Shown here piece after piece: positions 13,855-21,267 of a DNA stretch of 21,267 nucleotides (position 1 is its first letter; every line of letters begins with the position of its first letter). Under the pieces are notes generated by a model that saw only the letters and a program-made list of their open reading frames with translations, ran no database searches and was not told the DNA's origin. The DNA is from Pseudomonadota bacterium (lineage in GTDB: Bacteria > Pseudomonadota > Alphaproteobacteria > Rhizobiales > Rhizobiaceae), in assembly GCA_023387775.1 (NCBI GenBank), contig JAEWHN010000255.1:1-21267 (forward strand), read 5' to 3'. The position numbers were made by a program, and so were the translations under genes.

Positions 13855-14907
13855 TTACGGGCAGGGATTGCCGACGCGCTGGTGAATATCGTCCACGGCC
13901 ATCTGCATTTCCTCGGTCCAGGTCACCCCGGCCGAATCAAGCGCCATCTCCAGCTGGGCGAGCGACGTCGCGCCGATGATGTTCGAAGTGACGAACCAGC
14001 GGCTGCTGACATAGGCGTTGGCAAAGAGCGCAGGCTCCATGCCAAAGCTGCGCGCAAGCTCGTTATAGGCAAGAAGCGCTTCGGCCGCGTGAGGCGTCTC
14101 GTAGCGCTGGCCGCGGTTGAAAAGGGTGCTGCGGGCGCCCTCCGGACGGGCACCGTGGTCGTACTTTCCTGTGAGGTAGCCCTGCGCCAGCGGCGAGTAG
14201 GCAAGCAGGCTCACGTCCTCGCGTTCGCACACCTCGGCAAGGTTCACCTCGAAGGTGCGGTTGACGAGGTTGTAGGCGTTCTGGAGCGAGGCCACCCGCG
14301 GTCCCACGCCCCGGTCGCTCTCGGCGATGTAACGCATCACCCCCCAGGAGCTTTCGTTGGAGACGCCGAAATGCCGGATCTTGCCCGCCTTCACCAGTTC
14401 GTCGAAGACCGCGAGCGTCTCGGCGATCGGCGTCTCGTCGGCCAGCCGCTCGGCTGGTGCGGTGCCCACCCGCGTCGGATTGGCGCCCCAAGTGATGGGC
14501 CGCTCGGGGAAGTGGATCTGGTAGAGGTCGATATAGTCGGTCTGGAGGCGGCGCAGCGACTTGTCGATGGCATCGAAGATGTCGGCACGTACCAGCTTCG
14601 ACGGACGCCCGCCCCGATACCAGTCGCTGTTCGTGCGACCGATGACCTTGGAGGCAAGCACCACGCGGTCGCGGTTGCCACGCGCCTTCATCCAGTTGCC
14701 GATATAGGTTTCAGTCCAGCCTTGCGTCTCCGCTTTCGGCGGGATGGGATACATCTCCGCCGTGTCGAGGAAATTGACGCCGCGCGAGAATGCCAGGTCC
14801 ATCTGGGCATGGCCTTCGGCCTCGGTGTTCTGCTGCCCCCATGTCATCGTGCCGAGGCAGATTTGCGAGACGTAAAGGTCGGTGCGGCCGATGCGGCGCT
14901 TCTGCAT
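13855..14907 (-). CDS. Aldo/keto reductase, Tas-type
   Basis: The product is 350 aa, a TIM-barrel NAD(P)H-dependent aldo/keto reductase. The catalytic tetrad is visible: Asp48 and Tyr53 (NFLDTAEMYP), Lys87 (LASKV) and His132 (LYQIHFPERP). The blocks GQQNTEAEGHAQMDLA, ETQGWTETYIGNWM and FEVNLAEVCEREDVSLLAYS closely follow E. coli Tas, and the length agrees (about 346 aa). Late cofactor-binding residues lie in the IIGATSLAQLEMAL region (about 316-329). ATG 14907 has GGAG seven bases upstream; the longer frame to 14961 is not conserved. Tas-like enzymes have no firmly assigned substrate. It is separated from the Fae-like gene by 83 bp, so a functional link with aldehyde metabolism is possible but unproven. 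Confidence 0.92.
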   Translation of the reverse strand: MQKRRIGRTDLYVSQICLGTMTWGQQNTEAEGHAQMDLAFSRGVNFLDTAEMYPIPPKAETQGWTETYIGNWMKARGNRDRVVLASKVIGRTNSDWYRGGRPSKLVRADIFDAIDKSLRRLQTDYIDLYQIHFPERPITWGANPTRVGTAPAERLADETPIAETLAVFDELVKAGKIRHFGVSNESSWGVMRYIAESDRGVGPRVASLQNAYNLVNRTFEVNLAEVCEREDVSLLAYSPLAQGYLTGKYDHGARPEGARSTLFNRGQRYETPHAAEALLAYNELARSFGMEPALFANAYVSSRWFVTSNIIGATSLAQLEMALDSAGVTWTEEMQMAVDDIHQRVGNPCP

Positions 14908-15000
14908 GAAAAATCTCCGACTGGAACGTGGCGCGGACACGCCGAGAACGAGTCGTTGCATAGCCCATGATCGCCCGGCGCTCCAGATGCGGAGCGAGGA

Positions 15001-15489
15001 TCAGCGCCTGGGCGGCTTGACGGCGCGACGCTTGGCGTCGTCGATCAGCATGTTCGCGACCTGCATGCGCACCATGGCGCGTTGGCGCAAGTGCGGCGCA
15101 ACCCGGTCGGGATGGTTGTGGAAGGCAAAGGTGCGCCGCAACCGGCTGAAGTCCGCACTCACCTTTGCGGTGGCGAGATCCAGTTCACGTGCGATGGCCT
15201 CGGGATCGACGGAGGGCAACTCTTCCTCCGGCTCGGCGCGCTCTGCTGCCAGGGCGTCGAGGCTGGCGAGCAAAGCCGCGAAGCCGGCCTCGAAATTCTC
15301 GCTGGCCTCGCGATATTCCGCGGCAGCGACATCGTTCGTCACCTTGATTCGGCCGGAATGAAGTTCGTCGGCCACAGCGAGATAATCGAAAGGAATCGAG
15401 GGCTTGGATGCCGATTCTTCAATCAGCGGCTGCGCAACGAAGAGATCGTCGAGCAGCGAAGCGAAATCGCGATCGGTGTTGGTCCCCAA
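15001..15489 (-). CDS. Small protein with C-terminal J-domain-like HPD segment
   Basis: This is a 162-aa soluble protein read from a TTG start. The C-terminal part SADFSRLRRTFAFHNHPDRV (111-130) looks like helix II and the HPD loop (126-128) of a J-domain, and the following LRQRAMVRMQVANMLIDDAK like helix III. Such a segment would stimulate an Hsp70 (DnaK) ATPase. The usual helix I is not obvious, and there is no G/F region or zinc finger, so it is not DnaJ itself. The N-terminal 100 residues are acidic and helical (EYREASENFEAGFAALLASL), resembling nothing I can name. TTG at 15489 is preceded by AGGAGG at five bases, which fixes the start better than the upstream TTG at 15525. It reads toward the Tas-like gene with a 93-bp gap. 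Confidence 0.75.
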   Translation of the reverse strand: MGTNTDRDFASLLDDLFVAQPLIEESASKPSIPFDYLAVADELHSGRIKVTNDVAAAEYREASENFEAGFAALLASLDALAAERAEPEEELPSVDPEAIARELDLATAKVSADFSRLRRTFAFHNHPDRVAPHLRQRAMVRMQVANMLIDDAKRRAVKPPRR

Positions 15490-15494
15490 GGCAG

Positions 15495-15500
15495 CCTCCT
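15495..15500 (-). promoter_or_regulatory. Consensus ribosome binding site for a TTG start
   Basis: AGGAGG on the minus strand, five bases before TTG at 15489. A full consensus site compensates for the weak initiation codon and argues against the longer frame starting at 15525. Confidence 0.6.
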
Positions 15501-15685
15501 GCGCCGTCCGGCTCGCGGCGGACAACTGCCCGGGACACTAGTCGCCGCTCGTTAAAAATCACTTGGTGACGCACCAGGAAATTTCGCGGCCGAATGATCC
15601 GGCGGTGCGATTTTGCCGAGGCGCCGGCACGTCACGACCCTGCCGCAATCGGCTGAAGATACTCCGGAAAGAGGATTCGCGCGCA

Positions 15686-16732
15686 ATGATTCGACTGCTG
15701 CTTGCAGCCACCGCGACAATCGCGATCTGCACCGCCGCACTGGCCGCCGAGCCAGCGTATCTGGATGACCGGTCCGAACCGGGCGCCCTCGTGCGTTCGT
15801 TCTACAACGCCTTGAGCCGGCACGAATATGCTCGCGCCTGGAGCTATTTCGGAAATGCAAAGCCCACCGAGGACTTTCAGCAGTTCGTCGATGGCTTCAG
15901 CGACACCGAGGAAGTGCAAGTTGCAATTGGCGAACCGGGCTCCGAAGGGGCGGCGGGCAGCACCTACTACTACGTCCCGGTTGCCATCCTCGCCCGCGAC
16001 AAGAAGGGCGGCGAGACGGTCTTTGCCGGATGCTACACCGCTCGCCTCGCCGACCCGCAGATCCAGGCCGAGCCGCCTTTCATGGGGCTGCACATCGAAA
16101 AGGGCGACCTGAAGCCGAGCGACAAGCCGTTCGAGAACTCGCTTCCCGCAAGCTGTGGCGAAGGCCCGGCGCCCGCGCCCAGGGATGCGGTGCTCGAACA
16201 AGCCAAGGCAGCTTTTGCGGCCACCCATGCGAGCCAGTGCACCACGCTTGCGCCGGGCCAACCGGGCGACGCCGCAAAGCCCGAAGACTACACGATTACC
16301 TTTCATGACGGGCAGGATGGCGAGGCCGGACCGGAGCGAAAGGCTCGCCTGCTCCGCTTCCTTTGCAGCACCGGCGCCTACAACGACGTGCATGTCTACT
16401 ATCTGGCCGACGATGCGCGGGGCCTGCGTGAGTTGCACTTCGCAACTCCCGAAGTCGAAATTCACCGTGAAAACAATGCCGCGGAGGGCAAGGTTGAGGC
16501 GATCAACATCGTTGGCTTTCGCGACGAGAATGCACTGAGCAACTCGTCTTATGACGAGCAGGCCCACACCATTACCTCCCGCGGCAAGTGGCGCGCCAAG
16601 GGCGATGTATCGTCAAACGGCATCTGGCTGTTTCGCAAAGGCGATTTCAGCCTGGTGCAGTATGACGTCGACGCTTCCTATGATGGCGTGATCAATCCCG
16701 AGACCATACTGGACTACAATTCAGCACCGTAG
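15686..16732 (+). CDS. Secreted DUF1176-type protein
   Basis: The 348-aa protein starts with a clear signal peptide, MIRLLLAATATIAICTAALA, cleaved near ALA-AE (residue 21). The region after it (GALVRSFYNALSRHEYARAWSYF) looks like a short helical SnoaL/NTF2-style segment. The C-terminal half, with ARLLRFLCSTGAYNDVHVYYLAD and the later FSLVQYDVDASYDGV, resembles DUF1176, a family of exported proteins without known function. Several cysteines (CYTAR, ASCGEG, SQCTT, FLCST) could form disulfides in the periplasm. ATG 15686 has AGAGGA ten bases upstream; the longer frame to 15563 crosses the promoter area. It is monocistronic, divergent from the J-like gene and convergent with the hydrolase gene. 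I assign no function. Confidence 0.75.
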   Translation: MIRLLLAATATIAICTAALAAEPAYLDDRSEPGALVRSFYNALSRHEYARAWSYFGNAKPTEDFQQFVDGFSDTEEVQVAIGEPGSEGAAGSTYYYVPVAILARDKKGGETVFAGCYTARLADPQIQAEPPFMGLHIEKGDLKPSDKPFENSLPASCGEGPAPAPRDAVLEQAKAAFAATHASQCTTLAPGQPGDAAKPEDYTITFHDGQDGEAGPERKARLLRFLCSTGAYNDVHVYYLADDARGLRELHFATPEVEIHRENNAAEGKVEAINIVGFRDENALSNSSYDEQAHTITSRGKWRAKGDVSSNGIWLFRKGDFSLVQYDVDASYDGVINPETILDYNSAP

Positions 16733-16744
16733 GCGGTCGCGGGC

Positions 16745-17641
16745 TCAGCTTCCATGCGCGAGCATCCAGTTGAGCGCCCCGCGCCAGTCGATCATGCGGA
16801 TGGGCGTGCCATGCGTGCCTGTTTCAAAGCGGACGAAGCGGGCGGGATAACCCGGTGATTTGGCCAATATGGAACGGAAAAAGGCCTCCTGGTTTGCGAC
16901 CGGGAACACCTTGTCGCGACTGCCCTGTCCGAAAAACACCGGGACCTTGCGCTTGAACGCCGGGCTGTTGAGAAACCCCTCGTACCACAGCGAGCCGAGC
17001 AGCATCAGACCCGACAGGCGCGGCGCAACGGCCTTGTCTCCGGCAAGCTTCCAGCACAAGACACCGCCCATCGAGCCGCAAGCGACGAAGACGGGCGCGC
17101 CGGGCGAGCGTTCGGAATAGTGAGTGATGAGAGCGGCGATTTCCGCGGCTCCCTTGTCGCCGAAATCGGAGAAGTCGGGCGAGAGATAAAGGCCGCCATT
17201 TTCGGCCATCAGGTTCTTCACCCGGTTGAAATTTCCGCCGAAAGTGAAGTCGTCCACCCCCTGCTTTCGGCTGCCGCCCTGCCCGTGCAGATAAAGAACG
17301 ATGAGCTTCGCGCCGCGCCGGGTGCCCACAGCGAAGTGGCGGATGTCTCCTGCAGCAGTCTTCAGCACCAGGTCGTTCTGCACGCTGCGCACGCCGGTCG
17401 ACACATATTTGCGGTGCGCGCGCCTTTGAGGAACTTCATCGCGCCTGTTGATGTCGCGCATCTCGCGATAATCGACCACCGTGTGGGCACCGCCGTCCCC
17501 CGTGGACAGGATACCCGGATAGGCGAACAGTTCGTCCTTGAAGGGAGCAAGCGTCAGAGCATCCGACAGCGCGGAAGAGGGCAGAACGATACTCATGAGA
17601 GCCGCGGCCGCCGCGCAGCGCAGTCCCGTCGAAAACGTCAT
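16745..17641 (-). CDS. Secreted alpha/beta hydrolase
   Basis: The 298-aa protein has an N-terminal signal peptide (CAAAAALMSIVLPSSALS, cleaved near residue 26) and an alpha/beta-hydrolase core. The oxyanion turn is YLHGQGGSRK (117-126). The nucleophile elbow ACGSMGG places Ser190 in C-x-S-x-G, where the first Gly of the usual G-x-S-x-G is Cys. Asp243 (GQGSRDKVFP) and His277 (FETGTHGTP) complete the likely triad. The fold suggests an esterase or lipase-like enzyme in the periplasm. It starts 12 bp after the stop of the molybdenum-cofactor gene and is last in that operon, an unexpected partner. The ATG at 17641 has GGGGG five bases upstream. The substrate is unknown. Confidence 0.8.
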   Translation of the reverse strand: MTFSTGLRCAAAAALMSIVLPSSALSDALTLAPFKDELFAYPGILSTGDGGAHTVVDYREMRDINRRDEVPQRRAHRKYVSTGVRSVQNDLVLKTAAGDIRHFAVGTRRGAKLIVLYLHGQGGSRKQGVDDFTFGGNFNRVKNLMAENGGLYLSPDFSDFGDKGAAEIAALITHYSERSPGAPVFVACGSMGGVLCWKLAGDKAVAPRLSGLMLLGSLWYEGFLNSPAFKRKVPVFFGQGSRDKVFPVANQEAFFRSILAKSPGYPARFVRFETGTHGTPIRMIDWRGALNWMLAHGS

Positions 17642-17653
17642 GCGTGCCCCCGC

Positions 17654-19267
17654 TTAGTTGCCCTGCAACACTCCACCCGCATCTTCCATGGCGTCACGTG
17701 TGTCGACGTCCAGTGCAGCCCCTGCCCCAATCTCCACGTCCACGGCATCCGCTCCTTCCGCCTCCACGATATGTCGCGCGCCGGTATCGCCTTGCAAGGC
17801 CGCGACCGCGGGAAACAGCGAGCGCGGCAGCAGCACCGGGTTGCCGCGCCTTCCCTCGTGGGTGGCGCGCACGATCGAGCGCCCACCGGCAGCCTTGAAA
17901 GCCTCGATCATCCGGTCGAGGTCAGCCGTGGTGACACCGGGCATGTCGCCCAGCACGATCAGCGCGCCGGCGACGTCGGTCGGCAGCGCCGCAATTCCAG
18001 CCTTGAGCGAGGAGGCAAGCCCTGTGGCAAAATCCGGATTGCGGGCAAACTTCACGTCCATCCCGTCCAGCACGGTTTCGATCCGTTCTGCTTCGTGGCC
18101 GGTCACGACAACCGTGCCGGCCGCATGGCTTGCTGCCGCACGTTCGGCGATGCGTCGGATCAGCGGCTGGTCGCCGAACATCGCCATCAGCTTGTTGGGG
18201 CCACCCATGCGGCTGGAACGGCCGGCCGCGAGCAGCACGATCCCCACGCGCGCCGGCAAGGGCTTTTCGCGCGCCTCGCGCGGCTGCGGCCGGGTCGGGA
18301 TTTCCATCAGCAGGCCGCCGACCCCCATGCCGGCAATGTCCATGGCCGAGACCGGCAAGCCGGCAATCACGCGGTCCAGCACCCAGTCGAAGCCGTTTTC
18401 CTTGGGGCTGCGAGCGCAGCCCGGCGCACCGATCACAGGCTTGCCGCCGATCTCTCCGATCACCAGCAGATTGCCCGGATCGACCGGCATGCCGGCGCGG
18501 ATGACCCGCCCGCCCGCCCTGGCGATAGCTGCCGGGATGACATCCTCGAAGTCGCACATGGCGGAAGCGCCGAACACCACTACCATGTCGTTGTCGCGCA
18601 CCAGGGCCTCGACCGCCTCGGATACCGGCTCTGCATGGTGCGGCATGCGGCGTTCCTCGGTGATCCGGCTTTGCGAACGCGCGAAACGCTCGACCGTGAT
18701 CGCGGTCGTCTTGTCCAGCACGCTCTGCTTTATTCCGGGCAGAACGGTCTGCACCACCCCCACGCGCAGGGCCTGGAAGGGGTTCACAGCAAAAGCCTCA
18801 CGCCCGGCACAAAGCGCCACCACCTTGTCCACCACCTCGCCGGCCACGGCAAAGGGGATGATCTTGACGGTGGCGACCATCTGCCCCTTCTGCACCTCGG
18901 CATACTGGGCAACGGTGGCCAGTGTGATCGCCGGATCGACCGCATTGATGGCATCGATCAGCGCCTTGTCGACGGTGAACACGCCCGCGGCTTGAGCATG
19001 AAGATTGACGCGGCCGGTGGCTGCCGGCTTGACCTCGACATTGCGGATGGAAAGCGCCTGCGCAATTCGCTCGGCTGCGCCGTCTTCACAAAGATCACCC
19101 GGATCGAGCCTTGCGACGACCAGTTCTTCGATACCAGCGGCCTTGAGGAAAGCAACATCGTCCGGGCTCAACCTGTGGGCCTTGCGGAAGCGCCGTTCGC
19201 CCGCGGTCAGCGAATGCGCCAACATTGCGCCTTCTGCCTGTTCGATGGAGACCGTGCCGAACTTCAC
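17654..19267 (-). CDS. MoeA-like / MobA-like (MocA) fusion, molybdenum cofactor maturation
   Basis: The 537-aa protein joins two domains. Residues 1-330 are MoeA/MoCF-like (molybdopterin-binding), with the central strand-loop block DMVVVFGASAMCDFEDVIPA (227-246) and GKPVIGAPGCARSPKENGFD. Residues 340-537 are a MobA/MocA-like nucleotidyltransferase with the signature LAAGRSSRMGGPNK (346-359), metal-binding VLGDMPG (438-444) and GRRGNPVLLPRSLFPAV. Related C-terminal domains transfer CMP or GMP to molybdopterin, making the dinucleotide form used by xanthine-dehydrogenase-family enzymes; CMP is more likely in that context. It begins with GTG, and the overlap GTGA with the preceding xdhC stop indicates translational coupling. 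The length fits the known fused family in Rhizobiales. Confidence 0.9.
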   Translation of the reverse strand: MKFGTVSIEQAEGAMLAHSLTAGERRFRKAHRLSPDDVAFLKAAGIEELVVARLDPGDLCEDGAAERIAQALSIRNVEVKPAATGRVNLHAQAAGVFTVDKALIDAINAVDPAITLATVAQYAEVQKGQMVATVKIIPFAVAGEVVDKVVALCAGREAFAVNPFQALRVGVVQTVLPGIKQSVLDKTTAITVERFARSQSRITEERRMPHHAEPVSEAVEALVRDNDMVVVFGASAMCDFEDVIPAAIARAGGRVIRAGMPVDPGNLLVIGEIGGKPVIGAPGCARSPKENGFDWVLDRVIAGLPVSAMDIAGMGVGGLLMEIPTRPQPREAREKPLPARVGIVLLAAGRSSRMGGPNKLMAMFGDQPLIRRIAERAAASHAAGTVVVTGHEAERIETVLDGMDVKFARNPDFATGLASSLKAGIAALPTDVAGALIVLGDMPGVTTADLDRMIEAFKAAGGRSIVRATHEGRRGNPVLLPRSLFPAVAALQGDTGARHIVEAEGADAVDVEIGAGAALDVDTRDAMEDAGGVLQGN

Positions 19268-19974
19268 GCCACTTGCCCCTTCGGCTGCCTGGCCGCATCA
19301 CGCGACCGGAAGGTGCGAATAACCTGGGCGAGAACTGCCACGGCAATCTCGGCGGGGCTGGCCGCGCCGATGTCGAGACCAATCGGGGAATGGATTCTGG
19401 CGATGTCTTCCTCGGAAACACCGGCCGCCAGCAGGCGCTCGACACGCCTGGCGTGCGTCTTGCGGCTTCCCAGCGCGCCGACATAGAAGCAGCCGGCATC
19501 CAGCGCGGCCTTGAGCGCGAAATCGTCTATCTTGGGGTCATGGGTCACGGCCGCTAGGGCCGTGTAGCTGTCGAGCGGCCGGGTCTTGAGTGCGTCCTCG
19601 GGCCATTCCGCAAACAGGGTCACGTCGGGAAAGCGGTCCGCCGTGGCAAAGGCCGTGCGCGGATCGATGATCTCCAGCGGATAGCCGGCGACCTGCGCCA
19701 TCGGCGCCAGCGCCTGGCTGATATGCACCGCGCCGATGACCACGAGGCGCGGCTGCGGCAGGTGCACGTTGAGAAAGAAGTTCCTGCCATCTACCTCAAC
19801 GATGCCTGACTTGCCCGAGCGAAAAGCATCCGCGATCGCCGTGCCTAATTCTCCAGTCACGGCCTCGCCTTCCCGCACGATGCGGTTGCGGCCGTCGCCA
19901 AGGTCGGTCACCAGGATAGCGGCCCGGCGGGCCCGGCGTTCGGCATTCAGCTTCTTGAGGTGCAACGGGTCCAT
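19264..19974 (-). CDS. XdhC family protein, Rossmann-domain half
   Basis: XdhC proteins bind molybdenum cofactor, help its sulfuration and insert it into xanthine dehydrogenase-type apoenzymes. This 236-aa protein has the C-terminal XdhC Rossmann domain: PRLVVIGAVHISQALAPMAQ (75-94), ALAAVTHDPKIDDFALKAAL (139-158), FYVGALGSRKTHARRVERL (163-181) and SPIGLDIGAASPAEIAVAVL (196-215). The glycine-rich loop reads GAVHIS where GAGHVG is typical, so nucleotide binding may be altered. An N-terminal stretch (1-70) precedes it. The CoxI/XdhC N-terminal domain is encoded separately by the gene just upstream, 3 bp away, and the stop overlaps the next start by 4 bp. Confidence 0.9.
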   Translation of the reverse strand: MDPLHLKKLNAERRARRAAILVTDLGDGRNRIVREGEAVTGELGTAIADAFRSGKSGIVEVDGRNFFLNVHLPQPRLVVIGAVHISQALAPMAQVAGYPLEIIDPRTAFATADRFPDVTLFAEWPEDALKTRPLDSYTALAAVTHDPKIDDFALKAALDAGCFYVGALGSRKTHARRVERLLAAGVSEEDIARIHSPIGLDIGAASPAEIAVAVLAQVIRTFRSRDAARQPKGQVA

Positions 19975-19977
19975 GAT

Positions 19978-20316
19978 TCAACCCAGCCGCTCGACATAGA
20001 CGCGAATGCGGCCGCCGCAGGAAAGCCCGACGCGCCAGGCAGTCTCGTCGGCCACGCCGAACTCCAGCATCCTCGGCTTGCCGGTTTCGATCACGTCCGC
20101 AGCCTCGGCAATCACAGCGCCTTCCACGCAGCCACCCGAGACGGAACCGTGAAAATTGCCCTCCGCGTCGATGACGAGATGGCTGCCAACCGGACGCGGG
20201 GCCGAGCCCCAGGTTTCCACCACCGTCGCAACGGCAACGTCCCTGCCGTCCTTCATCCAGTTTTCGGCGATGATCAGCGGGTCGCGGCTTTCATCCAGAT
20301 GCGCGATGTTTTCCAT
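19978..20316 (-). CDS. XdhC/CoxI N-terminal-domain protein
   Basis: The 112-aa protein consists only of the XdhC_CoxI domain. DVAVATVVETWGSAPRPVGS (26-45) and GSVSGGCVEGAVIAEA (57-72) are the diagnostic blocks, followed by FGVADETAWRVGLSCGGRI (86-104). Cys63 and Cys100 are the conserved cysteines expected to handle sulfur or bind molybdopterin. The Rossmann half is the next gene, so a function usually carried by one polypeptide is split in two that probably act together. ATG 20316 has GGAGGA six bases upstream, and the gene lies 27 bp after the coxE-like gene. It acts in the cytoplasm on a molybdenum hydroxylase not encoded in the window. Confidence 0.9.
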   Translation of the reverse strand: MENIAHLDESRDPLIIAENWMKDGRDVAVATVVETWGSAPRPVGSHLVIDAEGNFHGSVSGGCVEGAVIAEAADVIETGKPRMLEFGVADETAWRVGLSCGGRIRVYVERLG

Positions 20317-20343
20317 GACTGCTCCTCCATGGCACGGATATGG

Positions 20344-21267
20344 TCATGCCGCCTGCGGCCTGCCATTTCCCAGCCATCGGCGCGGATCGACATCCGCACC
20401 TGTTCTCTTGTCCAAGGAAGCGCAGAGATCGGCAAGCGCGTCAAGGTTGTGGACTGGCCGGAACTCATCCACAAAAGGCAGCATGGCCCTGACCCCGCGC
20501 GCACGGGCCTCGAAGCCGTCGAAGCGCAGCAGCGGGTTCAGCCAGATCAGGCGCCGGCAGGAGCGCTGCAGCCGCGCCATCTCCTCCGAAAGTCCGGTCA
20601 CGTCGTCGCGCTCGAGCCCGTCGGTGATCAGGAGAACGACCGCCCCCTGCCCCAGCACGCGGCGCGACCAGAGCCGGTTGAACTCATGCAGCGCCTCGCC
20701 GATGCGGGTGCCGCCGGACCAGTCCTGAACTGCCGTGGAACAATCGGCCAGCGCCGCGTCAGGGTCGCGATGGCGCATCTGGCGGGTGAGATTGGTCAGC
20801 CGCGTGCCGAAGACGAAGGTGTGCACATGGCGCCGCTTTTCCGTCAGAGCGTGCAGGAAATGCAGGAAAACGCGCGTGTATTGGCTCATCGAGCCCGAAA
20901 TGTCGGCCAGAACCACGATGGGCGGGTTGATCTCCCGAGCCGAGCGGAACTTCGGCAGGATGAGCTGTCCGCCAGTGCGGGCGGCCGAGCGCAACATGGC
21001 GCGCGGATCGGCGCGGCCGCGGGTATCGGGACGAAAACGGCGCGTGCGCACCGTGTCGAAAGGAAGCTGGAGATCGACGATGGCGCGCTTGGCGTCGGCT
21101 ATTTCGGCCGCTGTCATCTGCGCGAAATCCTTGCCGCGCAGCACCTCGTTACCGGAAGTGGTGAAGCGCGCGTCGATCTCGAATTCCGGCATCTCGCGAG
21201 GTGGCTGGCTCTTTTCATGGCCCTCGAACATGGCCCTGGACACGCGGCTTTCGGCGGCGCGGAGCTT
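20344..21267 (-). CDS. coxE: CoxE-like VWA domain protein (5' end outside window)
   Basis: About 307 residues are visible, and the frame is open to the window edge, so the N-terminus is missing (CoxE proteins are usually near 400 aa). The von Willebrand A domain has a complete MIDAS: DISGS (positions 114, 116 and 118 counted from the in-frame GTG at 21243), then GGTRIGEAL and LLITDGLERDD. The upstream part FARFTTSGNE-like segment and RRFRPDTRGRADPRAML are typical of CoxE. In Oligotropha, CoxE works with the MoxR-type AAA+ ATPase CoxD in maturing the active site of CO dehydrogenase; related pairs serve other molybdenum hydroxylases. A coxD-like gene is expected just beyond the right edge. It is the first visible gene of a five-gene minus-strand operon. 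Confidence 0.88.
   Translation of the reverse strand, partial: KLRAAESRVSRAMFEGHEKSQPPREMPEFEIDARFTTSGNEVLRGKDFAQMTAAEIADAKRAIVDLQLPFDTVRTRRFRPDTRGRADPRAMLRSAARTGGQLILPKFRSAREINPPIVVLADISGSMSQYTRVFLHFLHALTEKRRHVHTFVFGTRLTNLTRQMRHRDPDAALADCSTAVQDWSGGTRIGEALHEFNRLWSRRVLGQGAVVLLITDGLERDDVTGLSEEMARLQRSCRRLIWLNPLLRFDGFEARARGVRAMLPFVDEFRPVHNLDALADLCASLDKRTGADVDPRRWLGNGRPQAA

Noticed and set aside
17120..19486. 788-aa plus-strand ORF opposite the MoeA/MobA fusion and XdhC genes
   Set aside because: His/Arg/Gly/Gln-rich translation without domains; it is the GC-rich shadow of well-supported genes on the other strand.

Overview
The window looks like chromosomal DNA of a high-GC alphaproteobacterium of the Rhizobiales, most likely near Mesorhizobium/Phyllobacteriaceae. 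The evidence is a very typical RirA (the rhizobial iron regulator), a rhizobial hmuPSTUV heme-uptake operon divergent from a ShmR/HmuR-type receptor, a NodN-like MaoC protein and a Fae homologue. No rRNA, tRNA, CRISPR array, insertion sequence or phage gene is visible, and coding density is high on both strands.

Left flank (1-3000, all minus strand): the first 20 codons of a response regulator cut by the window edge, a MaoC/NodN-like dehydratase, a DUF445 membrane-anchored protein and a GNAT acetyltransferase. These look like ordinary genes without an obvious common theme.

Iron/heme island (3000-12080): rirA (plus) has a clear terminator and converges on the minus-strand operon hmuP(hemP)-hmuS-hmuT-hmuU-hmuV. 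This operon encodes the co-activator HmuP, the cytoplasmic heme-handling protein HmuS and the periplasmic-binding-protein ABC importer HmuTUV. A roughly 220-bp divergent control region separates it from a plus-strand set: the TonB-dependent heme receptor hmuR, a 40-codon secreted-peptide ORF with a strong ribosome binding site, a tonB with a long Pro/Glu/Ala linker, and an IsdG/HmuQ-type heme monooxygenase. Together they cover outer-membrane capture, energisation, periplasmic and inner-membrane transport, and ring opening. The control region has one exact TGA-N9-TCA iron-responsive-operator motif and a degenerate second one on the opposite strand, forming a 10-bp inverted repeat. A GGAATTATTCC dyad precedes rirA and may be an Irr-type operator.

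Middle (12140-16732): an EamA-family permease, a formaldehyde-activating-enzyme homologue (own intrinsic terminator; the usual catalytic His appears replaced by Met), a Tas-type aldo/keto reductase and a small protein with a C-terminal HPD J-domain-like segment, all minus strand, then a secreted DUF1176-type protein on the plus strand.

Right flank (16745-21267, all minus strand): a tight operon reading coxE (VWA protein, cut by the window edge) - XdhC N-domain protein - XdhC Rossmann-domain protein - MoeA-like/MobA-like fusion - secreted alpha/beta hydrolase. The first four are maturation factors for molybdenum hydroxylases (xanthine dehydrogenase/aerobic CO dehydrogenase family). The hydroxylase subunits are not in the window.

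Nothing here is a clearly unknown multi-gene system. The most original signals are the 40-aa peptide ORF inside the heme operon, the architecture of the divergent heme control region, the His-less Fae homologue, and the secreted hydrolase attached to the molybdenum-hydroxylase maturation operon.
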